From NCBI RefSeq assembly GCF_900107665.1, contig NZ_FNQT01000001.1, positions 541,742-605,741 on the forward strand: a stretch of 64,000 bases of DNA, in the 5' to 3' direction. Made by a program: the position numbers and the translations under genes. Positions 27,238-36,039 of the stretch are shown here, piece after piece. Positions within the stretch are counted from its first letter, which is position 1; every line of letters begins with the position of its first letter. This DNA is from Haloplanus vescus. GTDB lineage: Archaea; Halobacteriota; Halobacteria; Halobacteriales; Haloferacaceae. The notes beneath the pieces are model-generated. The model worked only from the letters and a program-made list of their open reading frames with translations, did not search any database and was not told where the DNA came from.

Positions 27238-29106
27238 ATGAGCGAGTACGACTACGAGGCACTCGGTCTCGTCGCGGGGCTGGAGATTCACCAGCAACTC
27301 GACACCGCGACGAAACTGTTCTGTGCGTGCCCGACCGAGCGTCGGGAACCCGAGGCGTCGACGCGGCGGTTCTCGCGGTATCTCCACCCGACGAAGAGCG
27401 AACTCGGCGAACTCGACGAGGCGGCGGTCGAGGAGAGTCGCGTCGACCGCGAGTTCGAGTATCTGGCCTTCGACACCACCTGTCTGGTCGAAGAGGACGA
27501 CGAACCGCCCCACCGCATCGACGACGAAGCCCTCGACGTGGCCATGCAGATAGCCACCCTCCTCGACACGACGCCGGTCGACCAGGCCCACGTCATGCGG
27601 AAAATCGTCGTCGACGGCTCCAACACCTCCGGCTTCCAGCGCACCACCCTCGTCGGACAGGACGGCGAAATCGAGACGAGCGAGGGGCCGGTCGGCATCG
27701 AGGACCTCCTGTTGGAGGAAGAGAGCGCCGGCCGCGTCGAGGAGACGGACGGCGGCGTCCGCTTCAGCCTCGACCGACTCGGCATCCCGCTGGTCGAAAT
27801 CGGGACCAAGCCCGACATCAGCAGTCCGGAACAGGCCCGCGAGGCCGCCGAGCGCATCGGCATGCTCCTGCGCTCGACGGGGTCGGTCAAGCGCGGCCTC
27901 GGCACCATCCGCCAGGACGTGAACGTCTCCATCGCCGAGGGTGCGCGCGTCGAAATCAAGGGCGTGCAGGCGCTCGACCAAATCGACGAAATCGTCCGCT
28001 ACGAGGTGGGCCGACAGGTCGAACTCCTCGACATCGCCGAGGAACTCGCGGCGCGCGACGCCTCGGTCGGCGACCCGCAGGACGTGACCGACACCTTCGC
28101 CGACACCGACAGCGGCGTGATTCGCGGCGCACTCGATTCCGGCGGCTCCGTCACCGCCGTCCCGCTCTACGGCTTCGACGGCCTCGTCGGCCGCGAGATT
28201 CAGCCCGACCGCCGACTGGGGACGGAGTTCTCCGACCACGCCAAGCGCCACGGCGCGGGCGGCATCTTCCACACCGACGAGCTGCCAGCCTACGGCGTCA
28301 CCGAAGCGGAAGTCGACGCGCTCCGCGATGCCGTGGGCGCCGGCCCCGAGGACGCCGTCGCCATCGTCGCCGACGACACCGAGACGGCGGAGCTGGCCAT
28401 CGACGCCGTCGCGGAGCGAGCGGAGACGGCCATCGAGGGCGTCCCCGAGGAGACGCGCGACGCCACCCAGGAGGGGACGACCCGCTACCTGCGCCCCCTG
28501 CCCGGCGCGGCGCGGATGTACCCCGAGACGGACGTGCCGCCCGTCGAACTCGACCCGAGCGACGTAGAGGAGCCAGAACTCCTGACCGAGAAGGTGGAGC
28601 GCTACCAGTCCGAGTACGACCTTGACGCCGGCCTCGCCGAACAGGTCGCGTACGGGCGCCGGATGCCCCTCTTCGAGGACGTCGTCGCCGCGGGCGTCGA
28701 CGCCACTTTCGCCGCGGGCGTGCTGGAGGGGACGCTGACCGAACTCCGGCGTGATGACGTGCCCGTCGAGCGACTCACCGACGACCACCTGCGCGCGGTC
28801 CTCTTGCTCGTCGAGGACGGCGACCTGGCGAAAGAGGGCGTCGACCAGGTGCTCGAAACGCTGGCCGCCGACCCCGACCTCACCGCCGAGGAGGCCGTCG
28901 AGGAGGCTGGCCTCTCCGGCGTCGACGAGAGCGAGGTGCGCGAGGCCGTCGCGGAAGTAGTCGAACGCAACGCCGACCAAGTCGAGGAGGAAGGCATGGG
29001 CGCGTTCTCCGCGCTCATGGGCGAATGTATGGGCGCGCTCCGCGGGAAGGCGGACGGCGAAGTCGTCAGCGACGCTCTCCGCGAGGAAATCGGCAAGCGG
29101 ACGTAG
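27238..29106 (+). CDS. gatE: Glu-tRNA(Gln) amidotransferase subunit E
   Basis: 622 residues, typical for archaeal GatE. The GatB-like core begins with LGLVAGLEIHQQLDT and includes FSRYLHPTKSELGE, RKIVVDGSNTSGFQRT, and IPLVEIGTKPDI with SVKRGLGTIRQDVNVSI. An archaeal insertion follows before the C-terminal tail domain. With GatD (not in this window) it converts Glu-tRNA(Gln) to Gln-tRNA(Gln). A TATA-like GCTTTTAGG lies about 30 bases before the ATG. Confidence 0.97.
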   Translation: MSEYDYEALGLVAGLEIHQQLDTATKLFCACPTERREPEASTRRFSRYLHPTKSELGELDEAAVEESRVDREFEYLAFDTTCLVEEDDEPPHRIDDEALDVAMQIATLLDTTPVDQAHVMRKIVVDGSNTSGFQRTTLVGQDGEIETSEGPVGIEDLLLEEESAGRVEETDGGVRFSLDRLGIPLVEIGTKPDISSPEQAREAAERIGMLLRSTGSVKRGLGTIRQDVNVSIAEGARVEIKGVQALDQIDEIVRYEVGRQVELLDIAEELAARDASVGDPQDVTDTFADTDSGVIRGALDSGGSVTAVPLYGFDGLVGREIQPDRRLGTEFSDHAKRHGAGGIFHTDELPAYGVTEAEVDALRDAVGAGPEDAVAIVADDTETAELAIDAVAERAETAIEGVPEETRDATQEGTTRYLRPLPGAARMYPETDVPPVELDPSDVEEPELLTEKVERYQSEYDLDAGLAEQVAYGRRMPLFEDVVAAGVDATFAAGVLEGTLTELRRDDVPVERLTDDHLRAVLLLVEDGDLAKEGVDQVLETLAADPDLTAEEAVEEAGLSGVDESEVREAVAEVVERNADQVEEEGMGAFSALMGECMGALRGKADGEVVSDALREEIGKRT

Positions 29107-29107
29107 G

Positions 29108-30556
29108 CTAGTTCAGCGTCTGCGACCGTGACGCGCGTTCGACGCCCGTTATCTCGAATCTGGTCCCGCTCGACTCGCTCTCAACGACCGCGACCGACCA
29201 GCCGTGGGCGTCGGCGACGCGCTGGACGATAGAGAGCCCGACGCCCGTCCCCGCCGATGCGGTCGTGTAGCCGTCCTCGAAGACCATCTCGCGCTCCTCT
29301 TCGGGGATGCCGACGCCGTCATCGGCGACGTAGAAGCCCTCGTCGGTGTCGCCGACCGTGACGGTCACGTCGTCGCCCCCGTGGTCGAGGGCGTTCCCGA
29401 GCAGGTTCTCCAGCAGGTGTCCGAGTTGGCCCGCGTCCGCCCGAACCACGAGATTCGTCTCGACATCGAGTCGCCCCTCCGTGGTCGCGACGTTCCGCCA
29501 GCACTCCTCGACGGTCGATTCGAGGTCGACGGCTTCGATTTCGCTCATCCGCTCGCCGTCGTGAGCGAGCGTCAACAGGTCGCCGACCAAGTCGTCGATG
29601 CGGTCCAGCGCGTGGGCCACCTCGTCGAGGTGGTCGTCGTCACGGCCGTCGCGAGCCACCGACAGGTGCCCGCGAGCGACGTTCAGCGGGCTTCGGAGGT
29701 CGTGGGACACGAGGCTCGCCACCTCGTTGAGGCGCTTGTTGCGGCGCTGTAACTCGTGTTCGTGCGTGCGCCGCTCCGTGATGTCGCGGGCCGAGGCGAT
29801 GAGCGAGACGACCGTCCCCGTCTGGTCGGTCACGGGGCGGATGGTGCCGCTCACGCTCCGATAGTTGCCAGCGGTGTGGCTGTGGTCGGCCTCGTACACC
29901 ACGTATTCGCCGTCTGCGGCCCGGTCCACCCATCGACTGACGTCGTCGCGGATGTCGTCGGTCCACCATGGCGTCTCGTGGAACGGCCGGCCGACGAGGT
30001 CCTCGTGGGCCGCGTCAACGAACAGCATCGCCGTCCGGTTCGCCTTTCGCAACCGGCCGTCGGGAGAGAGGAGGCCGACCAGCATCTTGGGGTCCTCGAA
30101 GACAGCCTCGAACTGGCGCTCGCTCCGCCGCAGGTCGGCCTGCCGGGTCGCGCTCTCGCCCTCCGCTCGACGCTGACTCACCGACGCCCGAATCCGGTTC
30201 GACAGCACGGCGCGGTCGTCGCGGTCGGGTATCCGTCGAACGTACGCCGTGACGCCCGCAGAGACGGCGTCGCTCGCGACGGCCTCGCTGCCCGACCCGG
30301 TGAAGAGCACGAACGGGCAGTCCGCGGACTGCTCGCGAACGAGTCTGAGTAGTTCGAGACCGGTTCCGTCCGCGAGGTCTTGGTCAGCGACGACGCAGTC
30401 GGCCTCATCCAGTCGCCTCGCCGCCTCTCGAACGCTCGACGCAGCCGTCAGGTCGAACCGGTTGTCGGCCGCGGCGAGCACGCTGGTGATTCGCTTCTCG
30501 GACGGCAGGTCGTCCACGCAGAGGACGCGAATCCGCTCGGTCGACCGAGTTCGCAT
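29108..30556 (-). CDS. Hybrid sensor histidine kinase (receiver-PAS-HisKA-HATPase)
   Basis: 482 residues from the ATG at 30554-30556. The N-terminal receiver-like domain (RIRVLCVDDLPSEKR; ADCVVADQDLADGTG; LFTGSGSE) is followed by a PAS domain (~130-270, ending in the PAC motif ARDITERRTHE), the HisKA helix with the phospho-His in VSHDLRSPLNVARG, and an ATPase domain with N box LGNALDHGG, G1 DDGVGIP and G2 GTGVGLSIV. No membrane segments or extracellular sensor are present, so it is cytoplasmic. The input and output partners are unknown. It converges on gatE with a single base between stops. Confidence 0.93.
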   Translation of the reverse strand: MRTRSTERIRVLCVDDLPSEKRITSVLAAADNRFDLTAASSVREAARRLDEADCVVADQDLADGTGLELLRLVREQSADCPFVLFTGSGSEAVASDAVSAGVTAYVRRIPDRDDRAVLSNRIRASVSQRRAEGESATRQADLRRSERQFEAVFEDPKMLVGLLSPDGRLRKANRTAMLFVDAAHEDLVGRPFHETPWWTDDIRDDVSRWVDRAADGEYVVYEADHSHTAGNYRSVSGTIRPVTDQTGTVVSLIASARDITERRTHEHELQRRNKRLNEVASLVSHDLRSPLNVARGHLSVARDGRDDDHLDEVAHALDRIDDLVGDLLTLAHDGERMSEIEAVDLESTVEECWRNVATTEGRLDVETNLVVRADAGQLGHLLENLLGNALDHGGDDVTVTVGDTDEGFYVADDGVGIPEEEREMVFEDGYTTASAGTGVGLSIVQRVADAHGWSVAVVESESSGTRFEITGVERASRSQTLN

Positions 30557-30662
30557 TACCCTTGCTAACCCAGCGACCACTTAACTGGTTGGGCCCGCGT
30601 TATCAGGCCTGACATTCCCAGCGAGGAAAACCGACTTGCCCCCGCGGTGTGACAACCGACCG

Positions 30663-31100
30663 ATGACCGTCTTCTTCGAGGACGTCGACCGCTGGGACGG
30701 CGAATCGCACGGCACCTACGAGGTGACTGAAGGGGAAATCGTCGAATTCGCCGAGCGCTACGACCCGCAGTGGTTCCACACCGACCCCGAGCGAGCGGCC
30801 GAGTCCCCGTACGGCGACCTGATAGCGAGCGGGTGGCATACGGCCGCGATGTCGATGCGCCTGTTCGTCGAGGGCTTCCTCGACGAGACGGCAACGATGG
30901 GCGCGAAGGGCCTCGACCGCCTGCGCTGGCCGGCACCGGTCCACCCCGGCGACGAACTCACGATTCATTCGACGATTCGCGGCGTCGACGAGGAGAGCGG
31001 GACCGAGGACTACGGCGTCGTGCGCTGGGGCGTCGAGACGACAGCGGGCGAGAAGACGGTGCTCGCGCTCGAAGCGCTGGTGCTCGTCGCGCGGGCGTGA
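30663..31100 (+). CDS. MaoC-like hot-dog dehydratase
   Basis: 145 residues from the ATG at 30663. The hot-dog fold motif is FAERYDPQWFHTDPERA (catalytic Asp/His), then YGDLIASGWHTAAMSMRLF, typical of (R)-specific enoyl-CoA hydratase / MaoC family proteins. It should act on a CoA thioester in fatty-acid, acyl-CoA or polyester metabolism; the substrate is not readable. It has its own short promoter, divergent from the histidine kinase. Confidence 0.9.
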   Translation: MTVFFEDVDRWDGESHGTYEVTEGEIVEFAERYDPQWFHTDPERAAESPYGDLIASGWHTAAMSMRLFVEGFLDETATMGAKGLDRLRWPAPVHPGDELTIHSTIRGVDEESGTEDYGVVRWGVETTAGEKTVLALEALVLVARA

Positions 31101-31104
31101 GAGG

Positions 31105-31878
31105 TTACTTGTCCCAGCGGTCGGGTTCGTCGTACTCGTCGAGGAGTTCCGACCGGTGGTCGAGTTGGGCCGTCGCGCGCCGGAGGACGCCCAGCAGCGT
31201 GTGAATCTCGCGGTCGGTCGGGTGGGCGCGCCCCACGAGGCGGCGGACGAGTCGCCGCGTCTTGTCTCGCTTGACTGGTTTGTAGCCGCTGGCGTCCAAG
31301 AAGTCGCCGACGTAGTCGTGGAAGCGTTCGATGTCGGCTTCCTCGGCTCGCTCCCGTTCCACGTCCGGGAGCTGTGTCTCCTCGACGGTCAGGTCCCGGA
31401 GTTCGTAGAGCAGGATGGTCGCTGCCTGCCCCAGATTCAGGACGGGGTAGTCGTCGCTGGCGGGGATGGAACACACCTCGTCCAGCTGGGCGAGTTCCTC
31501 GTTGTCGAGGCCGCGGCCCTCGCGCCCGAAGACGAGCGCCGTCGGCGCGTCGACGGTCCGTAGGCTGTCGGCGAGTTCCCGCGGCGTCTTGAACGGGAAG
31601 CGGACGTGGCGACGGCTGTCCTCGCCCGTGATAGCCGTACAGCCCACGGTGTGGTAGTTTGCGACTACCTCCTCGAAGGTCACTTCGTCGGCGTTCGGGA
31701 GGACGTCCTCGCGGGCGTGGCCGGCGAAGCCGTGCGCCTCGCCGTCGGGGTCGAGCTCCGGCGGGTTCACGAGCTTCAGGTCCGTCATCCCGAAGTTCTT
31801 CATCGCGCGGGCGATGGTGCCGATGTTGCCCGGCGTCTTGGCGTCGACCACGACGACGACCGGCGGGTCCCGGCTCAT
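31105..31878 (-). CDS. trmJ: tRNA 2'-O-methyltransferase of the SPOUT (TrmJ) family
   Basis: 257 residues. The SPOUT knot is visible: VVVVVDAKTPGNIGTIARAMKNFG, LVFGREGRGLDNEEL, and the C-terminal loop IPASDDYPVLNLGQAATILLYEL, which binds S-adenosylmethionine. A helical extension (residues ~175-257) matches TrmJ proteins that methylate C32 of tRNA. The start overlaps the stop of the upstream cysteine-containing protein by 4 bases, so the two are an operon. It converges with the MaoC gene (4 bases between stops). Confidence 0.92.
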   Translation of the reverse strand: MSRDPPVVVVVDAKTPGNIGTIARAMKNFGMTDLKLVNPPELDPDGEAHGFAGHAREDVLPNADEVTFEEVVANYHTVGCTAITGEDSRRHVRFPFKTPRELADSLRTVDAPTALVFGREGRGLDNEELAQLDEVCSIPASDDYPVLNLGQAATILLYELRDLTVEETQLPDVERERAEEADIERFHDYVGDFLDASGYKPVKRDKTRRLVRRLVGRAHPTDREIHTLLGVLRRATAQLDHRSELLDEYDEPDRWDK

Positions 31879-32447
31879 CGTGACGGGTAGTCGGTGCCGA
31901 GGTCGACGTCGTCGAGGTCGAGGTCCTCGTCGTCGCCCGTCTCCTCGTCTCGGTCGTCGCGCAGGTCGATGGTCCGTCCCTCGAAGGACTCGTTCACGCG
32001 CTGGTGGACCTCCTCGGGGCCCGGCGGCGCGGGGAGCGTGTCGGGGTCGGTCTCGACGTGGTCGAGGCCGCCGTACGCGTCCGGCGCCCGGCCACCGTTC
32101 GCGAACCAGTCGTGGAACTGCTCGCGGAAGTCGGGGTCGCCGCGGTGGGCCTTCCCGCCCGCTTCTCGATACCAGTAGAGGAAGTCGGCCTCGTGGTCGT
32201 CACAGAGGAGGAGTTCGTCGCCGGGTTCGCCGTAGACGATGGCCGCCGGCGCACAGCGTTCGATGTGCTCGTCGCCGTGCTCCAGATAACAGGCGTCGCA
32301 CGGCTCCTCGACGAGGTAGGTGAGCCGAACCAGTCGCTCGCGTGGCTCCTCGGGTATCTCGTCGAGTGGCTTGAACTCGCCGTCCTCGGTGAACACCTCG
32401 GACTCCTCGAAGCGCCAGCCCCGGAGGCCGATGCTGACCTTTGCCAT
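31875..32447 (-). CDS. Conserved haloarchaeal cysteine-containing protein of unknown function
   Basis: 190 residues. N-terminal MAKVSIGLRGWRFEESEVF is followed by a Cys/His cluster (EPCDACYLEHGDEHIERCAP, then LLCDDHEADFLYWYRE) that could bind zinc, and a long acidic, disordered tail. No catalytic motif is recognised. It overlaps trmJ by 4 bases, so a role in RNA modification or tRNA handling is possible. This is inference from context. Confidence 0.8.
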   Translation of the reverse strand: MAKVSIGLRGWRFEESEVFTEDGEFKPLDEIPEEPRERLVRLTYLVEEPCDACYLEHGDEHIERCAPAAIVYGEPGDELLLCDDHEADFLYWYREAGGKAHRGDPDFREQFHDWFANGGRAPDAYGGLDHVETDPDTLPAPPGPEEVHQRVNESFEGRTIDLRDDRDEETGDDEDLDLDDVDLGTDYPSR

Positions 32448-32563
32448 TGGGCCGAGGTAGCGTCGCGACCGGTAAAAAGAGCGCGTTGTCGGCGGGACTG
32501 ATAGTCGTGGCCTCGCCGTCGACCACCGGTCCGCATATGGTGGTCGGGGCCCGAAAGCCGCCC

Positions 32564-33703
32564 ATGCGAAACGTGGACGCCGCGGGGCTCGGCATCGGCG
32601 ACGACTATCCGCCGCGACTCATGGGGGTGTTGAACGTGAGCGAGGAATCGCCCTACGAGCCGAGCGTGTTCGACGACGCGGGCGAGGCCGCCGCCTACGT
32701 CGACGAGGAGCTCATCGGCGAGGGCGCCGACATCGTCGACGTGGGCCTCGAATCTGCGAACAAGCGCTTCGAGGTGCTGTCCGCGGAACAGGAACTCGAC
32801 CGCCTCGAGACGGCGGTGGCGGCGATGGAGTCCGTCTCCGGCGACGCCGTCTTCTCTATCGAGACGCGCTATCACGAAGTCGCCGAAGCGGCCCTCGACG
32901 CCGGCTTCGACATGGTCAACGACATCTGTGGCTTCGCCGACCCGGAGATGCCCCGCGTCTGCGCCGAACGCGACGCCGCCGTCGTGAAGATGGCCAGTCC
33001 CCCCGACCTGACGCGGCCGGGCGCCATCGAAGCGGTGGACGACATCTACGCCGCCCTCGAACGCGAGGGCCTGACCGAGAAGACCATCGTCGACCCCGCG
33101 TTCGGCGGGTGGAGCGAGGAGAAAACACTAGAGGACGACCGAGAGACGTTCCACCGGCTCCGTGAGTTTCGCGCCCTCGACCGACCGATTCTCGTCTCCA
33201 TCAACCGGAAGAACTTCCTGCGCGACCTAGCCGGGCGCTCGACAGAGGAGGCCCTGCCCGTCAGCCTCGCGGCCACCGCGATGGCCGTCGAACGCGGCGC
33301 ACACATCGTCCGCACCCACGACGTGGCCGAGACGCGCGACGCCGCCCTCGTCGGCGACGCGTTCGCGCGCGAGCGAGTGCGACACGGTGGCGAGGTGGCC
33401 GTCGAAGAGCTCGACGTGACATCCGTCGGCGACTTGCGCCGCCACCTCGACCGGGTCGACGGCGGCAGCGAACTCGCGCGGCGGGGCGTGGTGCGCGTCT
33501 TCGAATTCGCCGACCTCTCGCCGACGGCGCGTGAGACACTCGCCGAGGCCGTCAGCGGGACGAACGCCGCCCTCGCCGGGTCGGGCACCAGTCGATTGCT
33601 CGTGGGGACGCCCGCCGACCTGTCGGAGGTCGTCGACGCCGCGTCGGGGGAATCGAGTGCGCTCGACGCCGCACTCGCGGCGGTCGAGGAGATTGTCGAG
33701 TAA
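32564..33703 (+). CDS. Dihydropteroate synthase-like protein with C-terminal extension
   Basis: 379 residues from the ATG at 32564. The N-terminal ~280 residues are a pterin-binding TIM barrel: MGVLNVSEESPYEPSVF (DHPS motif 1, normally NVTPDSFSDGG), GADIVDVGLESANKRFEVL, SIETRYHEVAEAALDAG (DT/DxxxxxAxAL-type), NDICGF and the late HIVRTHDVAETRDAAL. About 100 C-terminal residues are extra. The degenerate first motif and the 'ETR' in place of DT suggest an altered substrate. The pterin MptE gene follows 108 bases downstream, so a folate/pterin pathway role is the best guess. Confidence 0.85.
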   Translation: MRNVDAAGLGIGDDYPPRLMGVLNVSEESPYEPSVFDDAGEAAAYVDEELIGEGADIVDVGLESANKRFEVLSAEQELDRLETAVAAMESVSGDAVFSIETRYHEVAEAALDAGFDMVNDICGFADPEMPRVCAERDAAVVKMASPPDLTRPGAIEAVDDIYAALEREGLTEKTIVDPAFGGWSEEKTLEDDRETFHRLREFRALDRPILVSINRKNFLRDLAGRSTEEALPVSLAATAMAVERGAHIVRTHDVAETRDAALVGDAFARERVRHGGEVAVEELDVTSVGDLRRHLDRVDGGSELARRGVVRVFEFADLSPTARETLAEAVSGTNAALAGSGTSRLLVGTPADLSEVVDAASGESSALDAALAAVEEIVE

Positions 33704-33811
33704 GAGAAAACTTATGCCAGACGCTTCGAAACAAATAGCGTGGACGCCGGGGCGACACTCGGGTAGGGGTACTTGGTGTCGTGCCGGCTATTGTGTCCTT
33801 ATTGGTCCTCG

Positions 33812-34495
33812 ATGAACTACCAGACGTGGAGCCACGCGTACGAGCAGATTCTGGCCGATTTCGGGTACGACCCCGCCGCCGACGAACGGGCGCGTGACCG
33901 ACTGGCCACCCTCACCGACCCCTTCGACGAGTCGCGACTCGCCGCGATGCGGGGCGCGACGGTGGCCGTCGCCGGCGCGGGACCGTCGCTCACGAGCGAC
34001 CGTGACCGCCGTCTCGCGGCCGAGGCGGACGTGGTGGTCGCCGCCTCCGTCGCCGCGAAGCGCCTCCGCGAGGCCGGGGTTGCCGTCGATCTGATGGTCA
34101 CCGACCTGGACAAATCGCCGGCGACGGCCCGGACGCTGACCCGCGAGGGCGTCCCCGTCGCGGTCCACGCCCACGGCGACAACGTTCCCGCCGTCGAGGA
34201 GTGGGTGCCGCGGTTCGACGACGAACACGTCCTGCCGACGACGCAGGCCGAACCCCGCGGCCCGGTCGTGAACTACGGTGGGTTCACCGACGGCGACCGC
34301 GGGGCCTTTCTGGCCGACGCGTTCGGCGCCGACACCCTCGTCTTTCCGGGGTGGGACTTCGACGACGAGGGTGTGAGCGAGACGAAGCGGCGGAAACTGG
34401 TCTGGGCCGAGCGCCTGCTCTACTGGTTGGAGCGTCGCCGCGACGACCACTTCGCCGTCCTCGACGGCCGGCGCGACGACATCGCCTCGATGTAG
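33812..34495 (+). CDS. mptE: 6-hydroxymethylpterin diphosphokinase (MptE family)
   Basis: 227 residues from the ATG at 33812. After a helical N-terminus come GATVAVAGAGPSLTSDRDR, VVVAASVAAKRL, VDLMVTDLDKSP and VHAHGDNVP, the motifs of the archaeal MptE (PF01973) fold, which is unrelated to bacterial FolK. It transfers pyrophosphate from ATP to hydroxymethyl-dihydropterin, the step before dihydropteroate synthase. It follows the DHPS-like gene, giving a compact pterin module. The C-terminus is acidic and normal in length. Confidence 0.93.
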   Translation: MNYQTWSHAYEQILADFGYDPAADERARDRLATLTDPFDESRLAAMRGATVAVAGAGPSLTSDRDRRLAAEADVVVAASVAAKRLREAGVAVDLMVTDLDKSPATARTLTREGVPVAVHAHGDNVPAVEEWVPRFDDEHVLPTTQAEPRGPVVNYGGFTDGDRGAFLADAFGADTLVFPGWDFDDEGVSETKRRKLVWAERLLYWLERRRDDHFAVLDGRRDDIASM

Positions 34496-34542
34496 CGGGC
34501 GCCGGTCGAAACCCACTAAGCCACGCCCTGCGAAGCGCCGCC

Positions 34543-35475
34543 ATGACTCCGCTGGAGCGGTACGAATCGCTCGTCGACGACTTCGAGGCGTTCAGGCAGG
34601 CCTGCGAACGGCCCCTCCCCTCGGTCGTCCGCGTCAACACCATCAAGGCGACGGTCGACCGCGCGACCGACGCCCTCGACGCCGAAGGCATCGCCCACGA
34701 ACCGACCGACTGGCACCCCGGCGTCTTCCGACTCCCGAACGACTCGCCGGGTCGAAACTGGCCCCACGCCCACGGCTGGATTCACGGCCAAGAGGAGGTG
34801 TCGAACCTCCCGGCGCGGGTTCTCGACCCCCAACCCGGCGAGCGCGTGTGGGACACCTGCGCCGCGCCGGGGAGCAAGACCACCCAACTCGCGGCGCTGA
34901 TGGACGACAGGGGCCTCCTCGTCGGCAACGACAACAACCTCGGGCGCCTGTCGGCGCTCCGACACAACGCCGAGCGCCTCGGCGTGACGAACCTCGTCGT
35001 CACGAACCAGGACGCCCGCAACTTCTCGCTGAAACCGCTGGGCGAGAACGCGGCCGACGACCGAGGCGTCGACGCCTTCGACCGCGTCCTCGTCGACGCG
35101 CCCTGTTCCTGCGAGGGGACGATTCGGAAGAACCCGGACGCCTTCGACACGTGGAGTCTGGACCACGTCCACAGCGTCGCGGGCGTCCAGAAGGGCATCC
35201 TCCGGCGAGCGATTCAGGCCACTCGCCCCGGGGGCACGGTCGTCTACTCCACCTGCACGTTCGCCCCCGAGGAGAACGAGGCGGTCCTGGACCACGTCCT
35301 CGACGAGGAGGACTGCCGCCTCGTCGACTTCGAGACGCCTCTCGACGGCGTCCCCGGCGTCACCGAGTGGCAGGACGAGGCGTACGACCCGAGCGTCGAG
35401 AAGGCGCTTCGCATCTACCCACATCACAACGACACGGGCGGGTTCTTCTGTGCGAAACTGGAGGTGGGCGCATGA
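34543..35475 (+). CDS. RNA m5C methyltransferase, NOL1/NOP2/Sun family
   Basis: 310 residues from the ATG at 34543. SAM motif I is DTCAAPGSKTTQLA, motif IV LVDAPCSCEGTIRKNP (with the Pro-Cys pair), and motif VI carries the second Cys in VVYSTCTFAPEENE, the two catalytic cysteines of the Sun family. The target (tRNA or rRNA C5-cytosine) cannot be told. The stop overlaps the next gene by 4 bases. Confidence 0.96.
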   Translation: MTPLERYESLVDDFEAFRQACERPLPSVVRVNTIKATVDRATDALDAEGIAHEPTDWHPGVFRLPNDSPGRNWPHAHGWIHGQEEVSNLPARVLDPQPGERVWDTCAAPGSKTTQLAALMDDRGLLVGNDNNLGRLSALRHNAERLGVTNLVVTNQDARNFSLKPLGENAADDRGVDAFDRVLVDAPCSCEGTIRKNPDAFDTWSLDHVHSVAGVQKGILRRAIQATRPGGTVVYSTCTFAPEENEAVLDHVLDEEDCRLVDFETPLDGVPGVTEWQDEAYDPSVEKALRIYPHHNDTGGFFCAKLEVGA

Positions 35476-35981
35476 GCGAGAACGACGGCCAGCAGTTCGA
35501 CCGCCTGCCCGCCACTGCCGAGGACCGCAACGTCGCGGGCCGGGCGACGCGCGCCGAAGTCGTCGACTGGTGGACCGACCGCTTCGGCGTCCCCGCCGAG
35601 ACGTTCGAGGGGTACACCTTCTGGGAGAAAGGCGCCGGGAAGGTGTGGGCCTTCGCCGCCGACCTGCCGACCCCGACCGACGTGGAGGGACTTGGCATGA
35701 CGTTCCTGCGGACGCGACAGGAGCACTGGAAGCCGACGACGAACGCCGTCCAGCGATTTGGCTCGCTGGCGACGAGAAACGTCATCGAACTCGACGACGA
35801 CGACGCCGTGGACTTCCTCGCTGGCGAAGATGTCGACCCCGAGTGGGAGGGCGACTGGGGGTATCTCGTCGTCGCGCACGAGCTGGCGGGCGGCCTCGAA
35901 CCCATCGGCGTCGGTCTGTACGTCCACGACGAGTTGCGGTCGGTGATTCCGAAGGGGCGGCGGGCGTCGCTGTCGGAGTAG
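35472..35981 (+). CDS. PUA-like RNA-binding partner of the m5C methyltransferase (DUF7122-like)
   Basis: 169 residues, ATG at 35472 inside the ATGA overlap with the methyltransferase. It contains WWTDRFGVPAETFEGYTFWEKGAGKVWAFAA, then LGMTFLRTRQEHWKPTTNAVQRFG and a C-terminal GLYVHDELRSVIPKGRRASL. In bacterial RsmF and related enzymes such an RNA-binding module is fused to the C-terminus of the Sun methyltransferase. Here it is encoded separately, so the two proteins probably form a complex. DUF7122 is a recollection. Confidence 0.82.
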   Translation: MSENDGQQFDRLPATAEDRNVAGRATRAEVVDWWTDRFGVPAETFEGYTFWEKGAGKVWAFAADLPTPTDVEGLGMTFLRTRQEHWKPTTNAVQRFGSLATRNVIELDDDDAVDFLAGEDVDPEWEGDWGYLVVAHELAGGLEPIGVGLYVHDELRSVIPKGRRASLSE

Positions 35982-36039
35982 TGGGAAGCGGGGAAACCAC
36001 TAACACCCTACATGTAGATTCGCCGAAGGGAGACGACCG

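Noticed and set aside
26842-28980. A 712-residue minus-strand frame over gatE
   Set aside because: gatE is unmistakable on the plus strand; the antisense frame is a shadow.
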